Shown: piece by piece, positions 34,800 to 44,879 of the stretch
Numbering within the stretch: position 1 is the stretch's first letter
Layout of the letters: each line of letters begins with the position of its first letter
DNA from: Strongylocentrotus purpuratus
Lineage: Eukaryota > Echinodermata > Echinoidea > Camarodonta > Strongylocentrotidae
Assembly: GCF_000002235.5 (NCBI RefSeq)
Contig: NW_022145599.1
Location: 23,954,879-24,018,878 of the forward strand
Direction of reading: 5' to 3'
Length of the DNA: 64,000 nucleotides
Notes under the pieces: model-generated
Seen by the model: only the letters and a program-made list of their open reading frames with translations
Told to the model about the DNA's origin: nothing
Databases searched by the model: none
Program-made: the position numbers and the translations under genes

Positions 34800-37700
34800 G
34801 TGTACAGTGTATAAGCCGCACCCCCGACTTTGAATTTTTTTCGGAGGCAAAAAGGTGCGGTTAATACACCGTTAATTACGGTACTTTGAATGTTTCTAAG
34901 CATTGAATTTTGATAACCTTGTCGAATCAAAGTTTCAACTATGCAATAATGAAAGTAAAGTTAGTTTTTAAAATCAATGAATATCTACTTTAAGTATTTG
35001 ATTGTTACATGTATATAGCTCTTTTTCAGTTTGCCAGAACTATTTTTGGACATTTCCAAAGCTAAAGGGCTATCTTCTTTTTTCACTGACAAACACCCTT
35101 AGCCTTCTAAAACAAATACTTTCTGATGACCTGCATATTTTCTGCAATTTTACAGTGGGTAGCCATAAACAACAAATTTAAAAGGGAGAAATCTTGGAAG
35201 CTGTCGTTTCAGAAAGTTATAAAACACAAAATTAATCTGCTTACTTTCTTCCCCTCTCACTTGCTTATATCTTGGTTCTTGGTTCTTGGTTGGTTGGTTG
35301 GTCCTCCAAAATACTCGTCTGAGTTTTAACTGGAGGTGCTTGGCTTGATCTAAAACTGATGGTGTTTTATGTTGGATAAAGTTTTCTTTTTTTCTTTTTT
35401 TTCCATAGAATTGGCTTCCAAGGGAGTTCGAGTGAATGCAGTAAAGTAAGTATTTGGCATCACCTGTGCCTGGGAGGGGAAACTTTAATTTGATCACTAA
35501 AGCTTCTCTGGTTTTCCCTCTTACCTCAGCAAAATTAAATGACATGTAAAGCTGTTAACCTTTAACAAAGGAAAACATCCAGCAAATCATCATTCATCTT
35601 TATCTTATTGTATCCCCCGGCAGTATGCCAGAGGATACTTTGGATTTGTATGTGCTCTAACTGCATCATTCCTTGACGAATTTATTTCAAATTTTGTATG
35701 GAGGTGTATCTTGGTATAATCCACACATCTATATGCTGCCCCAAGTGTTCTGTCTTCTGTAGGGTAAAAGGCCATATTTTGTGAATGGTTTGTGTGCGCT
35801 TTATAGGCCACATTTCTCAAGGGATTTTGTTCAAATTTTGAACAAAGGTGTATCTTGGTATAATCTTTAGTGATGCTGCCTCCAGTGTTCCGTCATATTT
35901 TGATAGATGTCTTTTGTGCACTCTAGTGTGCAGTCTTACTGCAACATTTTGTGACAGATTTCTTTCAAATTCATAATTCATTATTTCTAATACATAGAGT
36001 GCCTATTTCAGGCAGATTTGTGTGCCATATAAGAACATAATCATTCTTATTATTATTACAATTATATTAAATCAATGGTTATGCTTTTTTTTATTTGTTA
36101 TGTTTTGTTTTGTAATGGTAATTTCAACCATCTTTTACAGCCCTGGTACTATTATGACCCCTATTAAGCTGAAGTATGGAAAATCAGAGGAGGAAGTTCG
36201 TGAGGTGAGTTTAAACCTGTTTACTGAATTCTCTCATTTCCATAGGCTTAATACAGGAGCCAACCTGTTCCCATAGCCAATGGGTTAACCCTTGGACTAC
36301 TGAAGTATCTTGTTTCTATAGGCTTTATACAGGAGCCACCCTGTTCCCATAGCCAATGGGTTAACCCTTGGACTACTGAAGTATCTTGTTTCTATAGGCT
36401 TAATACAGGAGCCACCCTGTTCCCATAGCCAATGGGTTAACCCTTGGACTACTGAAGTATCTTGTTTCTATAGGCTTAATACAGGAGCCACCCTGTTCCC
36501 ATAGCCAATGGGTTAACCCTTGGACTACTGAAGTATCTTGTTTCTATAGGCTTTATACAGGAGCCACCCTGTTCCCATAGCCAATGGTTAACCCTTGAAC
36601 TACTGAAGTATCTTGTTTCTATAGGCTTAATACAGGAGCCACCCTGTTCCCATAGCCAATGGGTTAACCCTTGGACTACTGAAGTATCTTGTTTCTATAG
36701 GCTTAATACAGGAGCCACCCTGTTCCCATAGCCAATGGGTTAACCCTTGGACTACTGAAGTATCTTGTTTCTATAGGCTTAATACAGGAGCCACCCTGTT
36801 CCCATAGCCAATGGGTTAACCCTTGGACTACTGAAGTATCTTGTTTCTATAGGCTTTATACAGGAGCCACCCTGTTCCCATAGCCAATGGGTTAACCCTT
36901 GAACTACTGAAGTATCTTGTTTCTATAGGCTTAATACAGGAGCCACCCTGTTCCCATAGCCAATGGGTTAACCCTTGGACTACTGAAGTATCTTGTTTCT
37001 ATAGGCTTAATACAGGAGCCACCCTGTTCCCATAGCCAATGGGTTAACCCTTGGACTACTGAAGTATCTTGTTTCTATAGGCTTAATACAGGAGCCACCC
37101 TGTTCCCATAGCCAATGGGTTAACCCTTGGACTACTGAAGTATCTTGTTTCTATAGGCTTAATACAGGAGCCACCCTGTTCCCATAGCCAATGGGTTAAC
37201 CCTTGGACTACTGAAGTATCTTGTTTCTATAGGCTTTATACAGGAGCCACCCTGTTCCCATAGCCAATGGGTTAACCCTTGGACTACTGAAGTATCTTGT
37301 TCCCATAGGCTTAATACAGGAGCCACCCTGTTCCCATAGCCAATGGGTTAACCCTTGGACTACTGAAGTATCTTGTTTCTATAGGCTTAATACAGGAGCC
37401 ACCCTGTTCCCATAGCCAATGGGTTAACCCTTGGACTACTGAAGTATCTTGTTCCCATAGGCTTAATACAGGAGCCACCCTGTTCCCATAGCCAATGGGT
37501 TAACCCGTGGACCTTTGAATCTTTTACACCGGTAGAGGAGCCATCCGGTGCCCATTGCTTATGGGTTAAAGTTCACCAATCTACGAAAACTGTTCTGTTT
37601 TTCATGTAAGGCGTTTGTGGTCTGAAAGCTCACTTACGGTGACATTCTAATTAATTCCTTGAGTGAATCAAGTGCTCATATACCTCCAAATTGGTAGGTA

Positions 37701-38160
37701 TTCTGAAAGTTCACTTATAGTGGTCAATTAACTCCTGCATCATCAAAATATGCCCCTCCTCATGTTAACCCCTTTCTAGCTATTATCTCTCCCCCCCCCC
37801 CCCCCCCCCCCCTCTCCCCCTCTCACCCAACAAACCCAGAAACAACAACTCAAAATGTGCAATCTAAAGCAAGGCTGTGATCTGTTTTCATGCTTAGTGT
37901 ACTTGATTTCACTCCCATTCACCAAATTCACTGCACGTGATCACACATTAACATATTTATGAATATTCATAAGATTTGTGACACTTTCCCCTCCATCTTT
38001 TGTTTTGCAGCGAGCAAGTAAGACTCACCCAATGGGCAGAGCAGGAGAATCGAATGAGGTGGCACCTGCCATCAAGTTCCTTGCATCCAACGTGGCGTCC
38101 TTCATCACTGGAGAAACACTGTCAATAGATGGCGGCAGACACGTTGGATGTGCACGATAA
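26210..38160 (+). CDS. NADP-type short-chain dehydrogenase/reductase, FabG-like (complete, 9 exons)
   Basis: Coding segments: 26210-26246, 28436-28575, 29650-29742, 30734-30875, 31306-31346, 32794-32866, 35409-35445, 36141-36204, 38011-38160. All phases join to 258 aa, the usual classical-SDR length. Visible motifs: TGASSGIG (12-19, nucleotide binding), Arg38 after strand 2 (favours NADP(H)), NNAG (92-95), catalytic Asn118, Ser145, Tyr159 and Lys163 (YNISK), NPGT (188-191), and a C-terminus with FITGETLSIDGG as in bacterial FabG. The family reduces carbonyls or oxidises alcohols; the substrate here cannot be told. There is no clear targeting peptide. Exon 3 has a tandem upstream duplicate, intron 6 has a GC donor, and intron 8 holds a 76-bp minisatellite. 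Confidence 0.92.
28436..28575 (+). CDS. SDR exon 2
   Basis: Residues 13-59: rest of the nucleotide-binding motif (GASSGIG), helix 1, and LALVGRDEGRLEKSAKDC. Acceptor TACTTGACAG, donor GATAAG|GTGAAA. Confidence 0.93.
29503..29579 (+). other. Exon 3 duplicate (3a) with its own acceptor but no donor
   Basis: About 75 bp nearly identical to the first part of exon 3 (VFTIKADVCVEDDVKRIMES against VLTIKADMCVEDDVKRIVES), preceded by acceptor CTATTTTGACAG. The last 16 or so bases of exon 3 and a GT donor are missing. The frame stays open into exon 3. Confidence 0.85.
29650..29742 (+). CDS. SDR exon 3
   Basis: Residues 60-90 (VLTIKADMCVEDDVKRIVES then TITHFGRLDVL), the strand 3/helix 4 region. Acceptor CTGTTTCGACAG, donor TTG|GTGAGT. 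Confidence 0.93.
29908..30003 (+). mobile_element. tRNA-Met-like SINE
   Basis: The A-box region TGGTTAACTGGTAGAGCAG, anticodon-like CTCATAA, B-box GGTTCGAAACC and a non-tRNA tail (AAGTCAATGTGCTAGTGCCC) shared with 25485-25560. Intronic in the SDR gene. Confidence 0.75.
30471..30565. mobile_element. Foldback element, ACAAATAATACAC-type ends, copy 2
   Basis: Ends ACAAATAATCCACAGGTG and CACCTGTG-like inverse CTGTGTATTATTTGT. The centre GCAGCGCTGC is a perfect palindrome. Related by its ends to 12889-13053. Confidence 0.65.
30734..30875 (+). CDS. SDR exon 4
   Basis: Residues 91-137: VNNAGG motif, then ...YDRIVKLNVRSV with the catalytic-tetrad Asn118. Acceptor ATTTTATAAAG, donor CAAAG|GTTTGT. 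Confidence 0.92.
31306..31346 (+). CDS. SDR exon 5
   Basis: 41 nt encoding GSVVNVSSVCGKRV (138-151) with catalytic Ser145. Acceptor TTCTTTTCAG, donor GTG|GTATGT. Confidence 0.92.
31662..32669. mobile_element. Non-coding 1-kb element with GTCTCGCCTGC terminal inverted repeats
   Basis: Left end GTCTCGCCTGC (31662-31672) and right end GCAGGCGAGAC (32659-32669) are exact inverses. The interior holds diverged tandem units of roughly 145 bp around AGGTCAACAGACTTGGACTA and ATCAAGTATCCCCAATCATG. It lies in SDR intron 5 and carries the LTR-like insertion at 32120-32286. Confidence 0.65.
32120..32286. mobile_element. LTR-like solo insertion (fossil), about 167 bp
   Basis: TG...CA-bounded GC-richer segment (starts TGTTACGGCCC, ends GTTCGTTACA) inserted in the 1-kb element, with the 4-bp repeat ATAT on both sides. 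The surrounding element reads on across it. Short for an LTR; it could be a solo LTR of a small LTR retrotransposon. No internal region is present. Confidence 0.4.
32794..32866 (+). CDS. SDR exon 6, followed by a GC donor
   Basis: Residues 152-175, MAGMLLPYNISKAAVDQFTR, with the catalytic YxxxK (Tyr159, Lys163). Donor TTTAG|GCAAGT, a GC-AG intron; phase with exon 7 requires this site. Confidence 0.92.
33000..33500 (+). mobile_element. Dispersed GCCTCCG-ended repeat, copy 2
   Basis: Starts ATGCCTCCGCTACAAAGGAG and ends GCAGTCGAAGTTCCCTCTAG, the inverse arrangement of 8105-8442. Includes GTTTTCTGGTTGTCCGTTCG. Intronic in the SDR gene. Confidence 0.65.
34415..34883. mobile_element. MITE-like element with TACCGTAA terminal inverted repeats
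   Basis: Left end TACCGTAACTAACATTGTAT and right end GTTAATACACCGTTAATTAC-GGTA pair over about 27 bp with a few mismatches. The interior has two long poly-A runs and an unrelated segment (about 34495-34735) that may be another insertion. Intronic in the SDR gene. Confidence 0.65.
35409..35445 (+). CDS. SDR exon 7
   Basis: 37 nt micro-exon: completes Glu176, then LASKGVRVNAV and two bases of Asn188. Acceptor TTTTTTCCATAG, donor GTAAA|GTAAG. Confidence 0.9.
35610..36000. repeat. Imperfect tandem repeat, about 125-bp unit
   Basis: Blocks such as AGGTGTATCTTGGTATAATC recur (35701 and 35845), each after a TTCAAATTTTG-type phrase; a third weaker unit follows near 35950. Intronic. Confidence 0.5.
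36141..36204 (+). CDS. SDR exon 8
   Basis: Residues 188-209, NPGTIMTPIKLKYGKSEEEV then RE: the PG motif and substrate-lid region. Acceptor TCTTTTACAG, donor GAG|GTGAGT. Confidence 0.92.
36243..37512. repeat. 76-bp minisatellite, about 17 copies, in SDR intron 8
   Basis: The unit runs TAGGCTTAATACAGGAGCCA ... GAAGTATCTTGTTTCTA. Copies are nearly identical; the visible variants are TTAATA/TTTATA, TTGGAC/TTGAAC, and TTTCTATAG/TTCCCATAG. It begins only about 40 bp after exon 8 and decays after 37512. Each unit ends in an acceptor-like CTTGTTTCTATAG. Confidence 0.95.
37513..38010. other. Remainder of SDR intron 8
   Basis: Holds a decayed minisatellite unit, a poly-C run (about 37791-37812) and the acceptor CTTTTGTTTTGCAG of exon 9. 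Confidence 0.6.
38011..38160 (+). CDS. SDR exon 9 (terminal)
   Basis: Residues 210-258 and TAA: RASKTHPMGRAGESNEVAPA, then IKFLASNVASFITGETLSID and GGRHVGCAR. This is the classic SDR C-terminus. Confidence 0.95.
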   Translation, partial: RASKTHPMGRAGESNEVAPAIKFLASNVASFITGETLSIDGGRHVGCAR

Positions 38161-38439
38161 TAACCATTTGGCCCATGATTTTCTCAATTCTTGAATATCT
38201 TGAATTTTGTTTCGTATTTTTTTTAAATGGGTGTAGATGTTATATTTTGAGGTACAAAATTAAAAATTGAATTGTAGCTATTTGTTTGGTAAATGCAATT
38301 CGTCTTTCATTCTACAAGGAATCAAATTATGACAATGTAATTCATCTCGTAAAGTCCTCATAGCAAAATTGAAATACCTCCTTGTTCCTTGCTTGGATGG
38401 AGGTATTGGGAGGCTGCCAAGAACCACTGATCCCTAAGT

Positions 38440-38890
38440 CAGAGATATATAAACATGAGGAGAGAGGGATTGAGAGAGAGAGGTGGGAGAGACAGAGAAC
38501 TAGGGAAGGGAGAGATAGCCTGATAGAAAGGAGAGGGGAGAGAGACTGAAGGAGGCTGCCTGAAAGAAACAGAGTCGGAGAGAGGGATTGAGAGAGAGAG
38601 GTGGGAGAGACAGAGAACTAGGGAAGGGAGAGATAGCCTGATAGAAAGGAGAGGGGAGAGAGACTGAAGGAGGCTGCCTGAAAGAAACAAAGTCGGAGAG
38701 AGAGAGAGAGAGAGAGAGAATTAACATTTCTGAGAGAGCGGGAGAGAGACAGAGATATATAAACATGAGGAGAGAGGGATTGTGGGAGAGACAGAGAACT
38801 AGGGAAGGGAGAGATAGATAGAAAGGAGAGGGGAGATAAACTGAAGGAAGCAGCCTGAAAGAAACAGAGTCCGAGAGAGGTGGCCATTTA
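38440..38890. repeat. GA-rich tandem repeat, about 3 long units
   Basis: Units of roughly 120-150 bp around GATATATAAACATGAGGAGA, GAACTAGGGAAGGGAGAGAT and AGGCTGCCTGAAAGAAAC, plus a plain (GA)n run near 38698. Open frames across it are low complexity. Confidence 0.85.
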
Positions 38891-39035
38891 CTCGGGTTTG
38901 CGAGCTACGAGGGTCAGACGTAATGTTTTTCAAAAATTCATTAGATATCTGATTTTGCTCAAACTTATTTTGATTGGTTTGTTTGATTTTTCTGCTTCTA
39001 TTGAAGGTAAGTTATTTTTGGAGTGAACTGTCTCA

Positions 39036-39132
39036 CAAGTTTTTAGATTCTCCCTCCCCCCCCCCCTCGCTCCACTTACATGTACATGTACCACTCCATC
39101 TTTCCCTCCTTCCTTCACTCCCCCCTCCCCAC

Positions 39133-39165
<33 letters not shown>

Positions 39166-39167
39166 CT

Positions 39168-39202
<35 letters not shown>

Positions 39203-39532
39203 CTCTCACACACACACACACACACATACACCTTGAGAGGCTTGAGTCACCATTCTCTCCCTCTCTATCAATATCATTTTCTTTTACTTTTAATACATAC
39301 AAAATGTGCTTGGTATTGCTCTCATTAAACTATTATGCAGACAATTCAAATTATGACTCAACTTGAATGTTTATGTTTCTCTTTTTATAACTGATAATTG
39401 TCAAAATATACAAATATGTACAAGGATTGATGCAGCCAAAATTGATTTCGAAATTCTAATAAAACAATTTTACAGCCCGGCATGCAAGCAATTATGAATG
39501 TGAGGATTGTGCGACTTTTAATCCGACATAAA
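39036..39532. repeat. Dispersed 0.5-kb repeat, copy 2
   Basis: Same start, (CT)n(CA)n tract and end (AATCCGACATAAA) as 18964-19440, same orientation, about 20 kb away. Confidence 0.75.
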
Positions 39533-40249
39533 TTTGTTTTTGTCCATCTGATAAATTACATTACTAGAATTGATCGTAATTGCCAAACCTTTCCTGAGAT
39601 TCTATTGGATATAAAGATTCATGAAAGACACCCATGAAAATAATAAAAATAAGAGAAAGACACTAAGAAATGTAGCAATACATTTCTTGTAACCTCAGTG
39701 AACTACTCGCTTACAGAGTGTTTTCTCACAACACAGCCTCACATCCTTTTTTCTTTTAACAGGTAACACTGGGGTGTAGCGAACATGATCATTACCATTA
39801 GAGACTTTGGTAGAAAGCGCTTTATAAGCACCGTTTTATTATCATTATTGTATTGAGGTATGAGGGGATTTGTTTGGAAAGCTGTGATGCCATTGAAAGA
39901 TGGTGCAACTCAGATATTTGAGTTTCATGAATCAGAGCATCGTACCTTTAACAAACTCATTTGTTTAGGATCTAACATCAAACCTCTTGGTGGACATGTT
40001 GTCAAACAAGTGATCTGCAACATCCAGTTATACTTTTCATGTGTTATATTATACATATTAGATCCTCCTCAACCTTCAAAGCAGATCAAAACAGATTTGA
40101 GCCAAAGTTTGACTGCAACAAAAGATGTTAAAAGATGTACCTGTATCCCCAGACCACGACACCACTTAGTTTAACGAGTACAAATGTTTCATACTGAATT
40201 CCATAGCATTATATCTAATTTTGAGGGGGGTGGGGGGGGGGGGGGGGGG

Positions 40250-40280
<31 letters not shown>

Positions 40281-40631
40281 TAAGATGATATTCCATATTT
40301 CAATCTAATTTTTTCATACGAACACAGAAAGGAACTCAGTATAATATGGGGAACTTATCTGATGAATAAAATGTGCCCCATCGCCAAGCTACAAGATTCC
40401 AATGTATCATTTGATGTTCACCAAGCATTTGACATTGTGCTTTAAAGGTAAGGACCAATTTTGGAATGCCCCCCTCTCAAAAAATGAAATGAAAGCTCTT
40501 ATTACCAATCATGTGAAAGAATACGTTTTGACTAATACATGATGATACAAATTTTGCCGGGAAACCGCCTACTAATTGATATATATTTGGTAAATTACTG
40601 ATACCTGGACCTGATAGATATCACGCACGTG
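39533..40631. other. Gene-free DNA with a LINE-tail-like fragment and a long poly-G tract
   Basis: The piece at about 39780-39855 (AAAGCGCTTTATAAGCACCG then ATTATCATTATT) resembles a CR1/L2-type LINE 3' end. An open frame at 39860-40174 encodes 104 aa that I do not recognise and that has no splice support. A poly-G tract of about 50 bases lies at 40226-40279. Confidence 0.4.
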
Positions 40632-40848
40632 TCACGCTTGTGTCGCGTAGTCCCATATACATCTTTCTGTGTATAGTGATTGTAGCTTTACCGAGACTGG
40701 GCCAAATTTCTTATCATTTTGACGATTTCAGAACCTTGCAGTACACACCAATACTTATATGCCAGATGATCAACCTTTTCTGATCGATTCCACAACGCTT
40801 CTTTCACAATGCAATCGCATGACCGGAACTTATCTTTACCTTTAAATG
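40632..40848. repeat. Dispersed repeat, copy 2
   Basis: Same orientation as 1378-1592, diverged. The minus-strand open frame here (40688-40879) is made of this repeat and is not taken as a gene. Confidence 0.55.
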
Positions 40849-41709
40849 GCATGAAAAAATTTCTTGGGCATAGTGGCACATCTGAAGAAGGATAATCTTC
40901 ACCGACGACTCTGATTATCTGGCATGGGAATGGTAAAGCTGATTGGTAAAATCAGCAGGAAAAGTCTTTCATTCCATGTCACTGATTGATGTGAAGAGCT
41001 CCGATCATCAGGAGTGTGTTATGTTCATCTACAGACCAATACAAAAACTGTCTTTTGATCTAAGGTGACATTCTGTGAGACCAGTTCACATCATCTGTGC
41101 TTGTTGCTAAAGGTGAATGCCTCTCCTACTCTCACGTCAGAATGATGAAGGATATCTGTATCAATGCAGGAAACAAAGAAATAAAGAAATTAAAATGATC
41201 CTGTAAATGGAAGATCATCAAGTTATCCCCAAAGTGAAATTCTTCCATGTCTCTGTAATTTGTATTCAACTACATGTATGCAAAAATTGACATGATTACA
41301 GTACTACTGAACTAGCCCCTGTAGACCTTGAAGGAGCAAACCTCTCCCCCCCCCCCCACCCACCCACTCCACCATCATCAAAACAGTATAAAGACAACAC
41401 ATTGTTTTCAATATTTGAAAATGACTACAAGAGAAACACAATTGAATTGTGGATTGTGTTTATCATTAAAAAAGAGAACTCACATTTTTATTACTATGCC
41501 CAAATACTCTATGAGTTGACATATAGTGTACATTTCTGACGCAATATTTTTTCAAATATTGACTCTCGGGGCGTTTTTCTTTAAACATCTAACTGACTCT
41601 GATGCTGAATTTCAATTTGACTTAGTTCAAGAAAAGATTTTTAAAAGGCGAAGCTGTAGGTTTACCCCTGACCAGTTACAAGGGAAAAGGGGCCTAATGA
41701 GAATCTCAC
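40849..41709. other. Downstream of CEP20 exon 4; last exon not located
   Basis: The final coding exon of the CEP20-like gene should lie here or further left on the minus strand, but no acceptor followed by a convincing conserved tail was found. Confidence 0.4.
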
Positions 41710-41867
41710 CTGATCTTGTTGTTCTGTGACTGTCTGTCCTGACTGGAAGGGATCTCAAGTGAGACGGATCTACTGATGAAGATGATGATGATTGGTGGTT
41801 GGGATTCAGGGAGGAACCTTTGCCTTGGCCATGGATGAAGTGTGATAGTATCCCATACAACATAGGG
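41710..41867 (-). CDS. CEP20: CEP20-like exon 4
   Basis: Encodes IPMLYGILSHFIHGQGKGSS, then a Ser run and basic tail to RTTRS. Acceptor TTTGTTCAG; probable donor TCAG|GTGAGA. Confidence 0.88.
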
Positions 41868-43857
41868 CTGAACAAATATACAATGAAACATTGTTGTAAA
41901 CAAACGAACAGTTATAGCAACCTCTCCTCTTAACCAGGTCATTTTGCTGGTCCCAATTCTTTGTACCTTAAAAGTCATGTACAGTTTTGGTGAGTAGTTT
42001 TCATCATATTTGTTTGATAGTAGGTGATATATAGGAAGATACTAGCAGTACTAAGGTGCTGTGAATATTTTTCATCCTCAAGTAAAATGAGGAGGAAACA
42101 AATGAGAGGTGACAAAATCTTTTAGATACCATCAAAACATACATACTATGTGTTAAATCATGTATGATGAATTTAAAAGTTTAAGAACAATACCCAATCG
42201 AATACATGTACTTTGATTAACTGTACATTTACTTACATGCCAGCTGTATTCCTATCTTCCACTAGGTTGAGCTCACTTGCTAAGAATTCACGATCTAAAG
42301 GTGTGGTGGGCTGTCCAGACTCTGAAAGATATTAAATAAAAGAATTTCAACACATTTTTTTAATCAACAAATAAACAGACATATATGGGATAGAAAACCA
42401 GACTTTTATAATTACCATTTGGTGGTAAGATAATATTTACCGCACACACACAATGCAGGATTTTTTTTCTTCTGCTATATTGTTCTTTTAATAAGCTTAG
42501 TGTTGAAAAGATATATGCTTCATGTCTAGAAACATCAAAGAAAGAACAGGAAGAAGGGGAGGATGTGCATGTTAATCATAAAGAGAGAGAGAGAGAGAGT
42601 AGAAGAAAAAGGGCCAAAGACAAAATAAGGGGAAGAACAAACAGAGATAGGAATTTTTAAAATTAGAAGGAATACCTGGTAAGAATAATAATTTTAAAAA
42701 TACAGAGAAAAATCAGAAAATATAAAGTAAAAGATGAAGAAAGAGATCCCCCCCCCCCCCCCAATGAAGGTGGATCAAGAACCAAACATGACTGTAGGCC
42801 TATATTGTTCTGGAATGCCTTGGGTAATTAAAGGTTTTGTATCTAGTAATGTTTTTACTACTGCGAGGTCTACTCAACATACCTGCTAGGAGTACAGATG
42901 ATGTGTATTTATAACGGTTGAACTCTAGATACTCTCTGATGAGCTCATTGATGAGCATGTTCTCATTGCTTAGCTGTGGTTTCCTCTGGTTTGGGTCATC
43001 CAAGGCGTGAAAGACCTCAGCTCGAACCCTGGCCTTGATCTCTCCCAGGACACCATTGTTCTCCAATGTCTCCTTCACAACTGAAGAAAAGGATTTCAAA
43101 CACTACTGAAGTGAAGGATAGTGCAGTAGATCTACTGCAGTAAGTATTACTTGGGAGGGCGGGGTCACAATATCCCTATGTCATTGTTTGAATGCAAGTT
43201 AATTGAAAATAAGATTGAGATTCAATTTTTAAATAAAAAGTGTATTTGATTTTAGATGTCATTCAGGCTCCAGCAAATCCCTCTTTTAAAGAAAAGTTAG
43301 AATAAAGGTTTGATCTGTCTAAAATCTATATTACTATACCCAGTGACAAACCTTGCCCCTCTGTTTTTTTAATCAGAGTTAATTGAACTTGAAGATGCGT
43401 TTTCACTCATTCTCAATCTCAGACTTCAACAGTTGATCGAGTTACTGAGCCGAGTTATAATCTAGCTTAGCCCTAGATCAACAAATAATGGATCTAGACC
43501 TACATCCATGGAATCATAGAGACAGGCCAGTCATACGTTAGTCTTACAAACCGAATGCCGCCTGACATTGAGTTAGCGTAAACTTGCACAGGAGTAAGTT
43601 AATCAGGAGTGTCCATCATATTTTTAGCTTAGGCTTAGCTTCGTACGTTTCAAGATCAAACTCACTGCACATTAACTGACACCAATATGAACACATGGGC
43701 AGTCAAATTCATTGCAATTTGAACTTTTCCGATTTTAAAGAGAGAATTTACATATCAACAATACTTTTAACAAATTTCGAATAAAGAATATTTTCACATT
43801 TTAAATAGCAAAGAGAAAGAGGAAATTACCTGCTTTTAATTCCTGTGCTTGGGCCAT
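41710..43857 (-). CDS. CEP20: CEP20/FOPNL-like LisH-domain centrosomal protein (3' end unresolved)
   Basis: Segments 43857-43830, 43080-42883, 42321-42237, 41867-41710 join in phase and give 156 residues; human CEP20 (FOPNL, FOR20) has 174. Shared blocks: GVLGEIKARVRAEVFHALDD, the LisH core around NENMLINELIREYLEFNRYK (residues 48-67), ESGQP, LDREFL, and LYGILSHF. The tail is Ser- and His-rich. Known role: centriolar satellite and basal-body protein needed for ciliogenesis. After Ser156 the sequence is TCAG|GTGAGA, a strong donor, so a short last exon (about 18 aa by comparison) is expected downstream but was not found. If that donor is unused, the frame continues to a stop at 41627. The 5' end is compact: a 9-codon first exon. 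Confidence 0.88.
42237..42321 (-). CDS. CEP20: CEP20-like exon 3
   Basis: Encodes ESGQPTTPLDREFLASELNL then VEDRNTAG (human ESGQPVVPLDRQFLIHELNA). Acceptor AATATCTTTCAG, donor GCAT|GTAAGT. Confidence 0.92.
42883..43080 (-). CDS. CEP20: CEP20-like exon 2
   Basis: 66 codons from VVKETLENNGVLGEIKARVR to KYTSSVLLA, covering the TOF-like N-region and most of the LisH motif. Acceptor TTTTCTTCAG, donor GCAG|GTATGT. Confidence 0.93.
43830..43857 (-). CDS. CEP20: CEP20-like exon 1
   Basis: Encodes MAQAQELKA plus one base. Kozak-like AAAATGGCC; donor GCAG|GTAATT. Human begins MATVAELKA, so the start is well supported. Confidence 0.88.
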
Positions 43858-44213
43858 TTTGGTAGAATTTCGAACATACCGGCTGAAATAATTTAAGTAT
43901 GGAACGCTGCTGGGCATGGGGACAATTTTAAAAAGATAATAGGGGACCTACATGTAGACTACTCCTATATTTTCCTCAGCGAGCAGACGCGCCAATCTAT
44001 AGGGGGGGGGGGGGGGGGAGGAGGGTCAAGGCCTCAAGGGGAAGGTGGCATACCCATTAATTATAATACAACTTCTTTTTTTTTTCAACAGACAAATACA
44101 ACTTCTTCTTTTTTAAGGGATCTAGGCCTATCAGAAATCAAATCCATTTTTACCAGGCCACTCCATCTGCCTGCTTAATACGGTAGGCTATATCTCTCTG
44201 TTTCTCCAATCTT

Positions 44214-44264
<51 letters not shown>

Positions 44265-44318
44265 TTCTCTCTCCCTCTCTCTCACTCCATCTCCCCTTTT
44301 ATATCCTTATCCGATACC
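43858..44318. other. 5' flank of the CEP20-like gene, with microsatellite
   Basis: Contains the 5' UTR and likely promoter of the minus-strand gene, a poly-G run near 44001-44018 and a (CT)n tract at about 44216-44283. Confidence 0.4.
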
Positions 44319-44559
44319 CAGGGGCGGCGATTTCTTTTCATGACCGGGGGGACGAAATGCTAGGGACGGGGAGCAGTGTAGCAATGAGCAAAAAATGTTG
44401 TTTTTTTTTGGGGGGGGGGCAGAAAAAAAATCCGCATCTCCCCCATTTTTACATGGTACATGCAGGCCCCGCTGAAAGTTTTTCAAGGGGGGGGGGGGGG
44501 CTAAAATGTTTTCAGGTCAGGTCAGGTAGAGCAAAGCGAGCGAAGTAAATGGAGCGTTA

Positions 44560-44800
44560 ATTGGCTTGAGGTCAAGGGGCAAAGCCCCGGCGGGGGTCGT
44601 TGGGCGGGGTTTTAGGCATTTAATAACGGATAGATGAGCATCCGGGGCCCGCCTTAGGGCCTATGTTGGGGTCCAGCGGGCGGAGCCCCTGGAAGCTCAA
44701 GGTCTTCAGGCATATAATTAAGGTCAGATGAGCAACCAGGGGCACGCCTTAGGGCCCTTGGTGGGGCCCAAGGGGCAGAGCCCCCGGAAGTTCAGGGAAA
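44560..44800. repeat. Inverted copies of the 46.0-46.55 kb subrepeat
   Basis: Phrases such as GGTTTTAGGCATTTAATAAC and AGATGAGCATCCGGGGCCCG are the inverse of the units at 45960-46560 (GCCTAAAACCCC, TGCTCATCTGACC). Confidence 0.75.
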
Positions 44801-44879
44801 AACCATGATATTTCAGCAACATTTGTAAATCACTGGTATCGAATTAGAAATAAACCACTCTTATATTTTATTCGGAGGG

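Noticed and set aside
39860-40174. 104-codon plus-strand open frame as a gene
   Set aside because: Peptide looks partly protein-like but I recognise nothing, and there is no splice or promoter support; possibly part of an old repeat.
40688-40879. Last exon of the CEP20-like gene
   Set aside because: Phase and acceptor would work, but the sequence is a copy of the dispersed repeat also found at 1378-1592.
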